A stretch of DNA of 30,891 nucleotides, taken from IMG/VR virus record IMGVR_UViG_3300009537_000109, positions 1 through 30,891 of that record. One strand, 5' to 3'. Position numbers and translations under genes: made by a program. Shown piece by piece: positions 1 to 7,280 of the stretch. This DNA comes from a virus. Every line of letters begins with the position of its first letter. Within the stretch, counting starts at the first letter, position 1. Under the pieces are notes generated by a model. The model was not told the DNA's origin and ran no database searches. It worked only from the letters and a program-made list of their open reading frames with translations.

Positions 1-341
1 TCGGCGTCTAATTGCTGTACGTGATTCTCCAGATCCTGGATTGCTCGCTCCCGGTCACCGGTCGAGTTAATACACGACGCGCCCGAGGGAAGCTCGTAGC
101 ACCAATCACCCCAGGGTTGGCGCCAAACAAAAGCCGTCCCGCCATGCTTTGTGGCACGGAGCCAGGGTTTACTATTTTCCGTGGCGAGCCGTGTCAATAT
201 TTGAGCAAGGGCGTCTTTAGCGTCGCGCTTGGTCTTACCAATCGCGGAAACCTCGCCGAGCGATGCTGTGTAGTGCACGACCCCGCCCGATAGGGTTTTT
301 TGCGTGGTGACGTTGATGTTGATGCGCAGTGTGTCGGTCAT
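1..341 (-). CDS. Unknown small phage protein, 3' end cut by window edge
   Basis: The leftward frame opens at ATG 341 and runs without a stop for 113 codons to the window edge, so the C-terminus is missing. A good Shine-Dalgarno (GGAGAGG) lies about 8 bases upstream. The protein begins MTDTLRININ and has an N-terminal alternating-hydrophobic strand pattern, then a helix (KRDAKDALAQIL), a Trp-rich middle and a second helix. This strand-strand-helix start recalls HicB-like folds, but that is an impression only and no function is assigned. It is expressed from the operator-rich promoter at 398-426, so it is probably a regulated early or lysogeny-linked gene. Confidence 0.7.
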   Translation of the reverse strand, partial: MTDTLRININVTTQKTLSGGVVHYTASLGEVSAIGKTKRDAKDALAQILTRLATENSKPWLRATKHGGTAFVWRQPWGDWCYELPSGASCINSTGDRERAIQDLENHVQQLDA

Positions 342-375
342 TTATAGTGCCTCTCCGTTTTCTGTTTCGTTACCC

Positions 376-416
376 GGTCACCGTGACCTTAGAATCTAGA
401 TTAGGTCACGGTACGA
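376..416. repeat. Palindromes in the leader of the leftward gene
   Basis: GGTCACCGTGACC at 376-388 is an odd-centred perfect palindrome. CCGTGACCT (381-389) and AGGTCACGG (403-411) are perfect 9-bp inverted arms separated by 13 bases. That spacer contains the palindrome AATCTAGATT (393-402). The right arm continues into the CACGGTACGA operator element. These look like extra binding sites of the same or a second dimeric repressor, placed over the transcription start and leader of the leftward gene. Confidence 0.5.
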
Positions 417-426
417 ACGGTGTCAA
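398..426 (-). promoter_or_regulatory. Leftward promoter with operator in its spacer
   Basis: Read leftward, TTGACA (426 to 421) is a perfect -35 and is followed after 17 bases by TAATCT (403 to 398), a weak -10. The spacer contains TTCGTACCGTG at exactly the same offset as in the promoter at 27591-27619. A start near 391 would give a leader of about 50 bases before the Shine-Dalgarno of the leftward gene. A protein bound at the spacer element would block RNA polymerase. The promoter assignment rests on sequence pattern only. Confidence 0.55.
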
Positions 427-446
427 CAGGAAATCGTACCGTAACC
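403..446. promoter_or_regulatory. Operator pair, inverted CACGGTACGA elements
   Basis: AGGTCACGGTACGA (403-416) and ATCGTACCGTAACC (433-446) are inverted copies differing at a few positions, with centres about 27 bp apart. The same pair, at 26-bp centre spacing, occurs at 27575-27610 around the other regulated promoter. One element lies between -35 and -10 and the other just upstream of -35. This suits binding of two dimers or a bridging repressor. Confidence 0.6.
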
Positions 447-454
447 AGATTTAT

Positions 455-784
455 TTATCCGTCGTAGGGATTGACGCGCCACAACTCCATGGGCGGGTTA
501 GCGGCTGCGCCTACTACGCCACGTCGCAGCAATAGGTCCAGGACCGCGCACTCCGGTATACGGTAATGGGCGCGCTGAGTTGTTCGCGGTCGGTCGTCTG
601 TATAGTGGCGCGAAGGGATTTGAAACGCGACTAGCTCGCCGCTCACTATCCAATAACGCACCGTACGTGGGGCCACGCCTAACCAGGATGCGAGCGCGGT
701 TACCGTGGTCCAGCGCTGGCGAGGGGGCGGGCTTAGGTGATGCGATTGGGATTTCACCTTGACGGGCGCGGGGAAAATAGGCAC
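455..784 (-). CDS. AlpA/excisionase-like helix-turn-helix protein
   Basis: This is a 109-residue leftward protein starting at GTG 784 behind a G-rich Shine-Dalgarno (GGGGGAT). Residues about 26-46 (TTVTALASWLGVAPRTVRYWI) form a clear winged-helix/MerR-type HTH, followed by SGELVAFQI, the usual wing start in excisionase (Xis/AlpA, HTH_17) proteins. A basic stretch with RPRTTQRAHYRI and a C-terminal helix follow. Such proteins bind DNA to direct recombination or act as transcription regulators. No integrase is visible in the window, so a regulatory role is equally possible. A GTG a few codons inside, at the VKVK stretch, is an alternative start. Confidence 0.65.
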   Translation of the reverse strand: MPIFPAPVKVKSQSHHLSPPPRQRWTTVTALASWLGVAPRTVRYWIVSGELVAFQIPSRHYTDDRPRTTQRAHYRIPECAVLDLLLRRGVVGAAANPPMELWRVNPYDG

Positions 785-863
785 CTATCCCCCGCCCCCG
801 CCACCATATCACCCTTCGAAGCCGGCCGTGCTAGGATCGATAAATCCAGGGGGACCCCCACCC

Positions 864-1517
864 GTGAAACACCCGGACACACCTCAGCTCACCGACGGAC
901 GCGGCAAGTCCGACGCACTCATCGGCCCGGGCGCGTCGACCGCGATTGATGCGGACGCAAGCCTGGCGCACTCCGACCCCGGCGCCTCGTCGAGCCCGGG
1001 CGCGGAGCCGGACGGAATCGTTGCCAGGGGGGCGCGCGCAGGGGTAGGGGTAGCCCCGGGGGGCGGGGGGTTTATTCGGCCCCAGGCTACCCCGTACGCA
1101 AAATTGCCCGTCCCACACCCCGGTCACACCCCGACTCCGGCAGAGCGGAGCATGGAGGTGATACGGCGCGCGGACGAGCGGGCGCAGCGACAGGCCACGA
1201 AGATCGTGGGCTACGCGGCCGACGGGGCGCGGTTAGATGACACTGGCACACCCGTTGACGGGACTCCCATGGGGGAGAACGGCCGGCCCGAGGGCTGGAG
1301 TGGCATACGGTACAACGTGGCGAGGGACGCGCGCCGCCCGTTGAAGCAACAGCCTGGATATTTGGCGATGATGTGCCGTGCGTACGAGAGCCACAAGAAA
1401 GCGGAGGCCGGGAGGATGACTGCGCCAGCGCTGGGCGCGGAAATCGTGGTGTACGTGCAGCAGAATAATATTTACAACTACCCCACCAAAGACGTTGACC
1501 ACGATCGCGAGAAATAG
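864..1517 (+). CDS. Unknown protein, candidate terminase small subunit
   Basis: The frame is open from 759, but the GTG at 864 has a suitable Shine-Dalgarno (AGGGGGA, 848-854), giving 217 residues. The N-terminal half is low-complexity and rich in Gly, Ala, Pro and Asp. The C-terminal half is ordered: a charged helix (PAERSMEVIRRADERAQRQ), then RDARRPLKQQPGYLAMMCRA and a beta-like VVYVQQNNIYNY tail. The order helix / PGY helix / Asn-Gln-rich strand resembles some small terminases, and the gene lies upstream of the large terminase. A leftward gene and about 1.8 kb separate the two, so this is a guess. The gene is divergent from the HTH gene at 455-784. Confidence 0.5.
   Translation: MKHPDTPQLTDGRGKSDALIGPGASTAIDADASLAHSDPGASSSPGAEPDGIVARGARAGVGVAPGGGGFIRPQATPYAKLPVPHPGHTPTPAERSMEVIRRADERAQRQATKIVGYAADGARLDDTGTPVDGTPMGENGRPEGWSGIRYNVARDARRPLKQQPGYLAMMCRAYESHKKAEAGRMTAPALGAEIVVYVQQNNIYNYPTKDVDHDREK
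1027..1070 (+). other. G-run cluster, possible G-quadruplex
   Basis: Five runs of at least four G lie within 44 bases (1027-1032, 1041-1044, 1047-1050, 1058-1063, 1065-1070), all on the coding strand inside the 864-1517 gene. The runs and short linkers satisfy the common G4 pattern for DNA and for the mRNA. They encode the glycine-rich segment GVGVAPGGGG, so codon and composition effects may be the whole explanation. Confidence 0.4.
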
Positions 1518-1758
1518 GCGTACTCTTTATCTCCAGGCGGCCGATGAATAGAAACAAGCACCCAGCGGTAAAGGGCCTGTCACCGGCTCACCGGGCGTTG
1601 GGGCTTGCGGAGGCTGCTGCCGTATAGTTCCCGCGTTGCGAAAGGGCACTGGTTAGGTAGCCGAATCCGGCAAGGGAGCGTGAATAGATAAGCAATACAC
1701 CCCTGGATTTCTCTTGCCGCCGAGAGGTCCGGGTAGGCGGGGGCTTGTGGGGGGCGGG
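1518..1758. other. Gap between convergent genes
   Basis: Genes on opposite strands end toward each other here. I see one possible 27-codon frame (1544-1627), a short hairpin GCCG-AATC-CGGC (1660-1671) and a TCACCGG direct repeat near 1578-1593. There is no U-tract terminator, no tRNA fold and no recognisable attachment core. Confidence 0.4.
1544..1627 (+). CDS. Possible 27-residue small protein
   Basis: ATG 1544 follows AGGCGG at a workable distance and reads MNRNKHPAVKGLSPAHRALGL to a TAG at 1625. It sits alone in the gap between convergent genes. The length and composition (basic start, Ala-rich helix at the end) allow a real micropeptide, but chance is a fair alternative. Confidence 0.2.
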   Translation: MNRNKHPAVKGLSPAHRALGLAEAAAV

Positions 1759-2196
1759 CTAGATTGCTACCAATGAAGGGGCGGCGACGGTGGGCTCGCC
1801 TCGGCCCAGGACGGCCAGGTAGGCAGGGGCTGGCATACGGAAAACCTCGTCGAGGCGCGCTTGCTTCGTCGGGTAGGAGCCGTCGGAGCTGGCCAGGGTG
1901 CGGTCTACGGAGATGCCGATCAGGTGCACGACGTAATCCAGGTGCCCATAGTCCAGGCTCGTTCCCTCGGCGATGACCTCAACGCCATCGTCGGGCCTTG
2001 TCCATGCCTCTCCGCTAACCAATACCTCGATGCTACCATCCTCGGCTCGGCGGATATTCTCTGGTGCCACCACCAGGATGTTCTGCCTTAGCGCGAACCC
2101 GCCCCGTAGCTGGACGTTGGTGTAGTCGACCCCCGGGGCAAAGCCGGGCAGCATGGCGCGTAAAATTGCGTTGCGGTTCGTCTTGTGTTCTCCCAT
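1759..2196 (-). CDS. Unknown 145-residue leftward protein
   Basis: The protein starts at ATG 2196 behind AGGGG and begins MGEHKTNRNAILRAMLPGF. It contains mixed strands and helices (FALRQNILVVAPENIRRAEDG, SIEVLVSGEAW, YVVHLIGISVDRTL) and no cysteine cluster or membrane segment. I do not recognise the family. It is the third leftward gene in the first 2.2 kb and diverges from the rightward genes that begin at about 2.28 kb, so the 2197-2278 interval probably holds control signals for both directions. Confidence 0.65.
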   Translation of the reverse strand: MGEHKTNRNAILRAMLPGFAPGVDYTNVQLRGGFALRQNILVVAPENIRRAEDGSIEVLVSGEAWTRPDDGVEVIAEGTSLDYGHLDYVVHLIGISVDRTLASSDGSYPTKQARLDEVFRMPAPAYLAVLGRGEPTVAAPSLVAI

Positions 2197-2212
2197 GTCA
2201 CACCCCTAGGCG

Positions 2213-2278
2213 ATTCGGTTGTATTTCTCAAGTACAAAGGTGACATTCGGTTCTATTTGTGTCTTCAATGACATTCGG
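2213..2278. repeat. Direct and inverted repeats in a divergent intergenic region
   Basis: ATTCGGTTGTATTT (2213-2226) recurs with one change at 2245-2258, exactly 32 bp on (about three helical turns). TGACATTCGG occurs at 2241-2250 and 2269-2278. TTGTATTTCTCAAGTACAA (2219-2237) is an imperfect 19-bp palindrome. The cluster lies between the leftward 1759-2196 gene and the rightward 2279-2455 gene and has the look of a regulator binding region. Confidence 0.45.
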
Positions 2279-2455
2279 GTGGTGACGCGGCAGCTAAAGC
2301 ATCGGAAGGCGCGGCGGGCGCTTGGGCTATGTGCCTATGAGGGGTGCGAGCAACGCACAGGCGATCGGTATCGGTGTGAGGAGCACGCCAATGCGCACAA
2401 TGCCCTGAAGAGAAAGCTGTACCGGGCCAGCCGGGAGCGGCGTATCGAGCCGTGA
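2279..2455 (+). CDS. Small zinc-finger-like basic protein
   Basis: Start options are two adjacent GTG codons (2279, 2282); the frame is also open upstream through the repeat region from a TTG at 2219. From GTG 2279 the protein has 58 residues. A CAYEGC pair and an RCEEH pair give a C-x4-C...C-x2-H zinc site, followed by a highly basic helix (NALKRKLYRASRERRIEP). Proteins of this plan (metal knuckle plus basic helix) are common small phage accessory proteins and may bind nucleic acid. The function is unknown. No strong Shine-Dalgarno is visible. Confidence 0.55.
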   Translation: MVTRQLKHRKARRALGLCAYEGCEQRTGDRYRCEEHANAHNALKRKLYRASRERRIEP

Positions 2456-2471
2456 GCGAAAGGATCGCAAT

Positions 2472-2849
2472 TTGAGCGAATTACGAGTTGGACAAACAGT
2501 GCGCCGAAATGGTGGCCCCGTCCGCGACGGACAACTCGGCCGCCTGGTCGTCATGGACAATGGCGAATTTGGGGTGAAGCTCGATCGCACGGAGGACCTG
2601 GTGGTTCCGTTTAATGAAAACGAGTGGCATCGCGAGGAGAAGAACAGGGTGCAGCCAATGCAACTGGCGCGGATCTGCTACGAAGCAGATCGGGCGCTTC
2701 GCTCGGCCAGGGGCGAATACGGAGTGGCGGAATGGATCGGGCTGTCAGACCGTGTGCGCGTAGGTTGGTGCCAGGGGGGCGTGCCGGCCGGCATGGACGC
2801 CGAGCGGCAGGGGCTGCTTCGGGCGATTCGTGGTCATTTTGCGGAGTAG
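2472..2849 (+). CDS. Unknown protein with SH3-like start and RyR-like end
   Basis: The TTG start at 2472 lies about 8 bases after AAAGGA, giving 125 residues. Residues 1-50 (VGQTVRRNGGPVRDGQLGRL, then a VMDNGEFGVKL strand pattern) suggest a small beta-barrel of SH3/KOW type. Residues about 58-125 (MQLARICYEADRALRSARGE, then WIGLSDRVRVG) resemble the short RyR-like domain of phage proteins, which normally reads ARVCHEANRA...W...PEWQR. The role is unknown. It precedes the terminase region and is probably co-transcribed with its neighbours. Confidence 0.6.
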   Translation: MSELRVGQTVRRNGGPVRDGQLGRLVVMDNGEFGVKLDRTEDLVVPFNENEWHREEKNRVQPMQLARICYEADRALRSARGEYGVAEWIGLSDRVRVGWCQGGVPAGMDAERQGLLRAIRGHFAE

Positions 2850-2894
2850 GCGGATGGAATACTTTACGGTGCGGCCCGGTAACTGGGCAAAAAC

Positions 2895-3371
2895 ATGAAG
2901 CTGTCGGTGCCCTCTGCTCTCTCGGAAAGGGCGATTACACAGGATGGACTGCTGTCCTGGATCAACGATGAGGCAGTCAGGGTTCTTCGACAGGTTCGTC
3001 AACTAGCTAACTACTTTTTTACTGAGCGCAAACAGGTAAATACCGCCGGCGACGGCGCATACACCCGGATCTGGACCTCTAGCGCTCTACCAACCGATGC
3101 ATGCTGGGTGCTGACCGCTGATGTTGCGGCGGTTTCTACGTCGGGCGCCGCACAGCGAGCTGCTTATGAAATCCGGGCAACAGTGGAATCCACATCAAGC
3201 GCAGTGGCGCAGGTTGGATCAACTACGTCAGTATCTGCGCATGAGTCGACGGCTTCCATAGACGCGCGCTTTGCCGTGGACGGTACTTTACGAGTGGTTT
3301 ATCTGGAGGGGCGGGACGACGCGACTAGTCCCATGCGCTTTACCGCTGTAATCAGGGTAAACGAGGCGTGA
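2895..3371 (+). CDS. Unknown beta-rich protein upstream of terminase
   Basis: This 158-residue protein starts at ATG 2895, with only a weak Shine-Dalgarno. The N-terminal 45 residues are helical (LSWINDEAVRVLRQVRQLANYFF). The rest alternates in short beta strands rich in Ser, Thr and Ala, as in virion or tail-associated beta-sandwiches. Its TGA overlaps the GTG of the large terminase by four bases, so the two are probably translationally coupled. I cannot assign a role. A structural protein is more likely than a DNA-binding small terminase, since the beta-rich body fits the latter poorly. Confidence 0.65.
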   Translation: MKLSVPSALSERAITQDGLLSWINDEAVRVLRQVRQLANYFFTERKQVNTAGDGAYTRIWTSSALPTDACWVLTADVAAVSTSGAAQRAAYEIRATVESTSSAVAQVGSTTSVSAHESTASIDARFAVDGTLRVVYLEGRDDATSPMRFTAVIRVNEA

Positions 3372-4813
3372 AATACTCTCCGTCAAAGTGGGGGGTGGAG
3401 TTTCATTCCCTGCCGGTGGATGAAGCATGCGGCGGCGGGTCGGCTGGCCCAGGTAAGTCACTGGTGTTGCTCTGCGATCCTTTCGATCAAATCGTGGTCG
3501 AGCACGAGCGCTGCAGAAAGGGCGAGTTGCGCTGGGGTCACTCGTCAGGATGGGCGCTGCATATCCGGAGGGAGTTTCCGCGCCTGGCACAGACCATTCA
3601 TCGCAGTAAGTTGCTTTTCCCGGCGCTCGATCCGGGGGCAAAGTACGATGAACAAGCCCATACGTGGCGCTGGTCATCGGGGTACAAGTACCAGTTTGGC
3701 CACCTTAAGGATAATGACTCGTTCCTGAACTATCGATCAAGCGAGCTGACCTGGCTGGGAATCGATGAGGTTGGTGAAATCGAGCAGGCGGATATCTATC
3801 ATGAGATGGAATCGCGCGTCCGTTCAACCGATCCGGTTTTGCGCAATATGAAGCGCACTCGCGTTGTAACCAATCCAACCGCTAACTGGGTGCGCGATTA
3901 CTTTGTAGATCCTGCTCCGGCGGGCAGGATTATCTTGCGCAAACTTATTCGCATGGAGGACGGGACGACCGAAGAGCGCACAAGAATGTTTTTGCCGGCG
4001 CGGCTGTCCGACAATCCCGATCCAGTCTTTCGCCGACAGTATGAATTAACCCTACGAGATAAGCCTGCGCACATTCGCGCAGCCCTGCTCGACGGCAATT
4101 GGTATGTCGTGGCAGGTGCTTTTTTTGCTGAGGAATGGGACCCGGATCGAGTGATCATCAAACCGTTTAGAATTCCGGCCGGATGGCGAAAGTTCCGCTC
4201 CGGCGATTGGGGCTACAAAGAAGAGTGTGTGATCCTATGGTGGGCCGTGGATCCCGAGGGAAACATGATCTGTTACCGGGAGCTAACGCTTAACGGCCGC
4301 AAGGCCAAGCGCCGCTATGACGCCGCAGAGGTTGCCGAAAAAATCAAAGAAATCGAACTGTCCGCCGGTGAGTGGAACACCATCAGGAATGTTTCCCGGC
4401 TCCAGGGCTGGATGGATACTCAGCTGTGGGAAGAGCGGGGCCACCGTGGCCCTACCATGGCCGATGACATGGCGAGGGTGGGCGTTGTTTGGCACAAGGC
4501 GACCAAGGGCCGACGGCAGTCTGCGCAGCAGTTCATTGCGCGTTTGAATGAGAGGGGCGCGAATGGTGAGCCGGGAATTATGTTTTTCGAGACTTGTCGC
4601 GGCTGCATTACCACGATACCGGCGCTTGGTACGGACAGAGAAGATCCAGAGAAGCCAGCCGATGGCGGCCCCGATCACTGGTGGAGCTCGGTCGCGTATG
4701 CCGTCGCCGCAAACCAACTGCCGACCGGCAAGGAGCATCTGACTCATATTGACCCAGATGATTTCGAAGATGAACCTAAGCGCAACTGGGGCCGCTACGG
4801 CTACGGATCATAA
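3368..4813 (+). CDS. terL: Terminase large subunit
   Basis: This is the 481-residue ATPase-nuclease that packages DNA into the prohead and cuts concatemers. Walker A is at residues 24-31 (GSAGPGKS), and a hydrophobic strand ending in Asp-Glu (TWLGIDEVGE, about 128-137) is Walker B with the catalytic Glu. The C-terminal RNase H-type nuclease shows the expected acids at SGDWGYKE (about 279), WMDTQ (about 350) and DGGPDHWWSSVAY (about 431-443). The length is normal for the family. The GTG start overlaps the upstream stop, and the portal gene follows 11 bases later behind a clear AAGGAG. Confidence 0.95.
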   Translation: MKYSPSKWGVEFHSLPVDEACGGGSAGPGKSLVLLCDPFDQIVVEHERCRKGELRWGHSSGWALHIRREFPRLAQTIHRSKLLFPALDPGAKYDEQAHTWRWSSGYKYQFGHLKDNDSFLNYRSSELTWLGIDEVGEIEQADIYHEMESRVRSTDPVLRNMKRTRVVTNPTANWVRDYFVDPAPAGRIILRKLIRMEDGTTEERTRMFLPARLSDNPDPVFRRQYELTLRDKPAHIRAALLDGNWYVVAGAFFAEEWDPDRVIIKPFRIPAGWRKFRSGDWGYKEECVILWWAVDPEGNMICYRELTLNGRKAKRRYDAAEVAEKIKEIELSAGEWNTIRNVSRLQGWMDTQLWEERGHRGPTMADDMARVGVVWHKATKGRRQSAQQFIARLNERGANGEPGIMFFETCRGCITTIPALGTDREDPEKPADGGPDHWWSSVAYAVAANQLPTGKEHLTHIDPDDFEDEPKRNWGRYGYGS

Positions 4814-4824
4814 GGAGACGACCC

Positions 4825-7062
4825 ATGCCCGATAACTATGAACAACCTGATCCTGGCAAGCCACCCATCGAGGTTGACCTGGACGACAACGGCCTGGTTG
4901 CTGAAGAAATTGGCGAATATGACCGCACAAGTAAAAACCTCGTCCCTGTTTTCATCAAATCGGAGAAGGGGCAGGAGTTTTTAAAAACCATCTCCCAGCA
5001 AGTCTGCGAAGACCATCAGCAGGCATGGGATGGTAGCGAAGAATGGCGGGAACGCGCTGCGGAAAATAGTCGCATTATTACCGGATGGCTGAAGAAGAAG
5101 ATTTTACCGTATGAAGGTTGCGCGAACGCCCATATGCCAGTGGCGCTAGAGCGCTTGCTGCGACTGGTATCGAATATGTTTGTAGAAATCTTCATGGAGC
5201 GAGACACCATTTTCGGTGTCAAGCCAACCGGCCCCGATGACTACAATACCGCCGAGATACTGACCATTCATGGCAACTGGCAGATCCAGAATGAACAAAC
5301 GGATTTCGTGCGCCAGCAGCACCGTGGGTTATGGGAATTCAACACCACGGGTTCGGTGTTCGCGCACTCCGGCCGGGATATCGTCAAGGGGCGTAATCGC
5401 CACGATGTTCTGACGTGCAATGATATTTTTCTGCCTTACGTCTGGACCACGGTAGAGACGGACCTGTCGGATGTCCCATACAAGGGGCGGATTATCCGCA
5501 AGTACCGGCATGAAATAGAAAGGCTGCGCGATACTGAGGATTGGGCCAACGTGGACGCCGTTATTGAAAAGGCGCCGCCCGCGTGGGATAGCGTCGATGG
5601 GGCCAGGGCGCGCGAGGAGGGCGGTAAGCGGGAGGGGATCATAGCGCCCGAGCGTGACAAAAAAGCCCCGTACGTGTTTTTTGAGTATCACGGCTGGTGC
5701 AAGATGCCCGGGGAGAAGAGTCTCAGCCCGGTCTGCGCGACCGTCGATAAGCAAACCAGGACGGTCGTAAACCTGTACGTGCGCGAGGAAGACGACTGGC
5801 AGGATCTCGCGCGTCGTGAATATCAGTTGGAGGAGCTGGCACGCTACCAGCAGGACACATCCGATTACCAGGGAGTAATGGCCAAGCAGCAAGAACTGCA
5901 GATGCTTTTACAGAACCCCGACATCCTACCCGAAGACGCGGCGGAGCTATCCGGTGCCCTCGATGCAGAGCCGCTGCAGCCACCGATTCCCCCGGTGTGG
6001 TTAGAAGAAAAGCTAGCACTGCCTCCGGAGATGCAACAGCCAGATCCGGTAAGGCGCGTACCTATCGAGCAATTCAGCCATGGCGTGTGTGTAGAAAACC
6101 CATTTGGCTCGCTAGGGTTGTCGTTCGGCAACGTACTGTGTGACCTAAACCGCCTAGTTAATGAGGCTTACAACCGCTTTTATGACGCTGCGGCTCTAGC
6201 AAACTGCTGGGCGATTATCACCCCGGAAAATTTAGATTTTGGTAGCACCAATATACCGCTCGGACCAGGGAAACAAATCCGGGTCAAGGGCGTATCCGGC
6301 GAGCAGCTAAGAAATCAAATCGTCGAGTTAAAACCAGCTCCGGCGAATACTCAGTTACTCGATATCGTGGGCATCGCACAGGCGGCTGCCGACAGTTCCG
6401 TGGCGGCGCCTGGCGTGTTATCCGGAGAGCCGGGTAAATCAGGTGAGACATTTCGCGGGCTAGCTACGCGGGTCGAGCGGGCTACGCGCCAGTTGTCGGC
6501 GGCCGGGATTAAGTATCTGGAGTTCCTGGGCAATATCCTAAAAAACAACGCCCGGCTCAATGCTTACTATATGCCGGAAGAGCAGGTTATCCAGCTTATG
6601 GATCACCTGGATCTGCCAGAGTTTCTTATGCAGGGCAGGCAACGCCCGTCATCAAGGAACATGCGAGAGATCAGGGTGGGCCGAGATATGTATCGGCGCA
6701 ACTACTCCGTTTCGTTCACTGCTGATGTTCGCTTTACTAGTCAGCAGCAGCGAATCACCGAGGCCGATGAACTCGTAGGAATGACTCAGTTGCCTCACAT
6801 GGCGGGTAACTTTGCGTTCGCCTACCAGGCAACGGCCAAGGCGCTGCGAGCACGAGGACAGCACGACATGATCGCCACGCTTGGGCCGCCCCCCGCCCCG
6901 CCGGAGCTTCCAATGGGCACGCCGGCTCCGATGCCCGATGTTATGCAGGGAAATAGCGAGGAGGGGCTTCCGCCCGACGCCACAACGGCCGACGCCGGTA
7001 TCCCGCTCCCCGAGGCGGCACCCGGTGGCATTCAGGGTCCGCGCCCGGGGGTTAGCGTGTGA
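4825..7062 (+). CDS. Portal protein, P22-like
   Basis: This 745-residue protein follows terminase directly and has the length and layout of the large podovirus (P22 gp1-like) portals, which form the dodecameric ring at the packaging vertex. An acidic N-terminus is followed by an alpha/beta wing region with YEGCANAHMPVALERLLRLV, then a stretch near FGSLGLSFGNVLCDLNRLVN and a stem/crown region with SGEPGKSGETFRGLATRVER. The C-terminal 60 residues are Pro-, Gly- and Ala-rich and probably disordered. The Shine-Dalgarno is AAGGAG, 5 bases before ATG is approached. GTGA overlap couples it to the next small gene. Confidence 0.9.
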   Translation: MPDNYEQPDPGKPPIEVDLDDNGLVAEEIGEYDRTSKNLVPVFIKSEKGQEFLKTISQQVCEDHQQAWDGSEEWRERAAENSRIITGWLKKKILPYEGCANAHMPVALERLLRLVSNMFVEIFMERDTIFGVKPTGPDDYNTAEILTIHGNWQIQNEQTDFVRQQHRGLWEFNTTGSVFAHSGRDIVKGRNRHDVLTCNDIFLPYVWTTVETDLSDVPYKGRIIRKYRHEIERLRDTEDWANVDAVIEKAPPAWDSVDGARAREEGGKREGIIAPERDKKAPYVFFEYHGWCKMPGEKSLSPVCATVDKQTRTVVNLYVREEDDWQDLARREYQLEELARYQQDTSDYQGVMAKQQELQMLLQNPDILPEDAAELSGALDAEPLQPPIPPVWLEEKLALPPEMQQPDPVRRVPIEQFSHGVCVENPFGSLGLSFGNVLCDLNRLVNEAYNRFYDAAALANCWAIITPENLDFGSTNIPLGPGKQIRVKGVSGEQLRNQIVELKPAPANTQLLDIVGIAQAAADSSVAAPGVLSGEPGKSGETFRGLATRVERATRQLSAAGIKYLEFLGNILKNNARLNAYYMPEEQVIQLMDHLDLPEFLMQGRQRPSSRNMREIRVGRDMYRRNYSVSFTADVRFTSQQQRITEADELVGMTQLPHMAGNFAFAYQATAKALRARGQHDMIATLGPPPAPPELPMGTPAPMPDVMQGNSEEGLPPDATTADAGIPLPEAAPGGIQGPRPGVSV

Positions 7063-7280
7063 TCGACAATGTATCAAGCGGAGAGTTGGATCGGTGGCGC
7101 GGCGATCCTGTTACCGCAGCGTTGGTGCGCCAGGTGGAGCGGACCCGGCTCGCACTGTCAAGGGAGTTGGCAAATGCTGCAATCGACAGTCCGCTCGATC
7201 GGGTTAGGTACGTGCGCGGTCAGTTAGAAGGGATCAGGTTGGTAAGCACGTTGATTAATACGAAGGGATCGGACGAGTGA
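7059..7280 (+). CDS. Small helical protein between portal and GroES-like gene
   Basis: This is a 73-residue, GTG-started protein overlapping the portal stop by four bases and the next gene's GTG by four. It is predicted almost entirely helical: TAALVRQVERTRLALSRELA and RVRYVRGQLEGIRLVSTLI would make a helical hairpin. Similar tiny helical proteins often sit between portal and scaffold genes of podoviruses, and their function is unknown. Tight coupling to the portal suggests a head-assembly role. Confidence 0.75.
   Translation: MIDNVSSGELDRWRGDPVTAALVRQVERTRLALSRELANAAIDSPLDRVRYVRGQLEGIRLVSTLINTKGSDE

Noticed and set aside
759-863. Upstream extension of the 864-1517 gene
   Set aside because: It would overlap the divergent HTH gene start and lacks a ribosome site; GTG 864 has one.
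1065-1077. Slippery heptamer GGGTTTA for -1 frameshifting in the 864 gene
   Set aside because: The reading frame is GGG TTT ATT, so the heptamer is out of register for -1 slippage, and no downstream partner frame is coding-like.
1660-1671. Terminator between convergent genes
   Set aside because: The GCCG-AATC-CGGC stem is only four base pairs and has no T-run.
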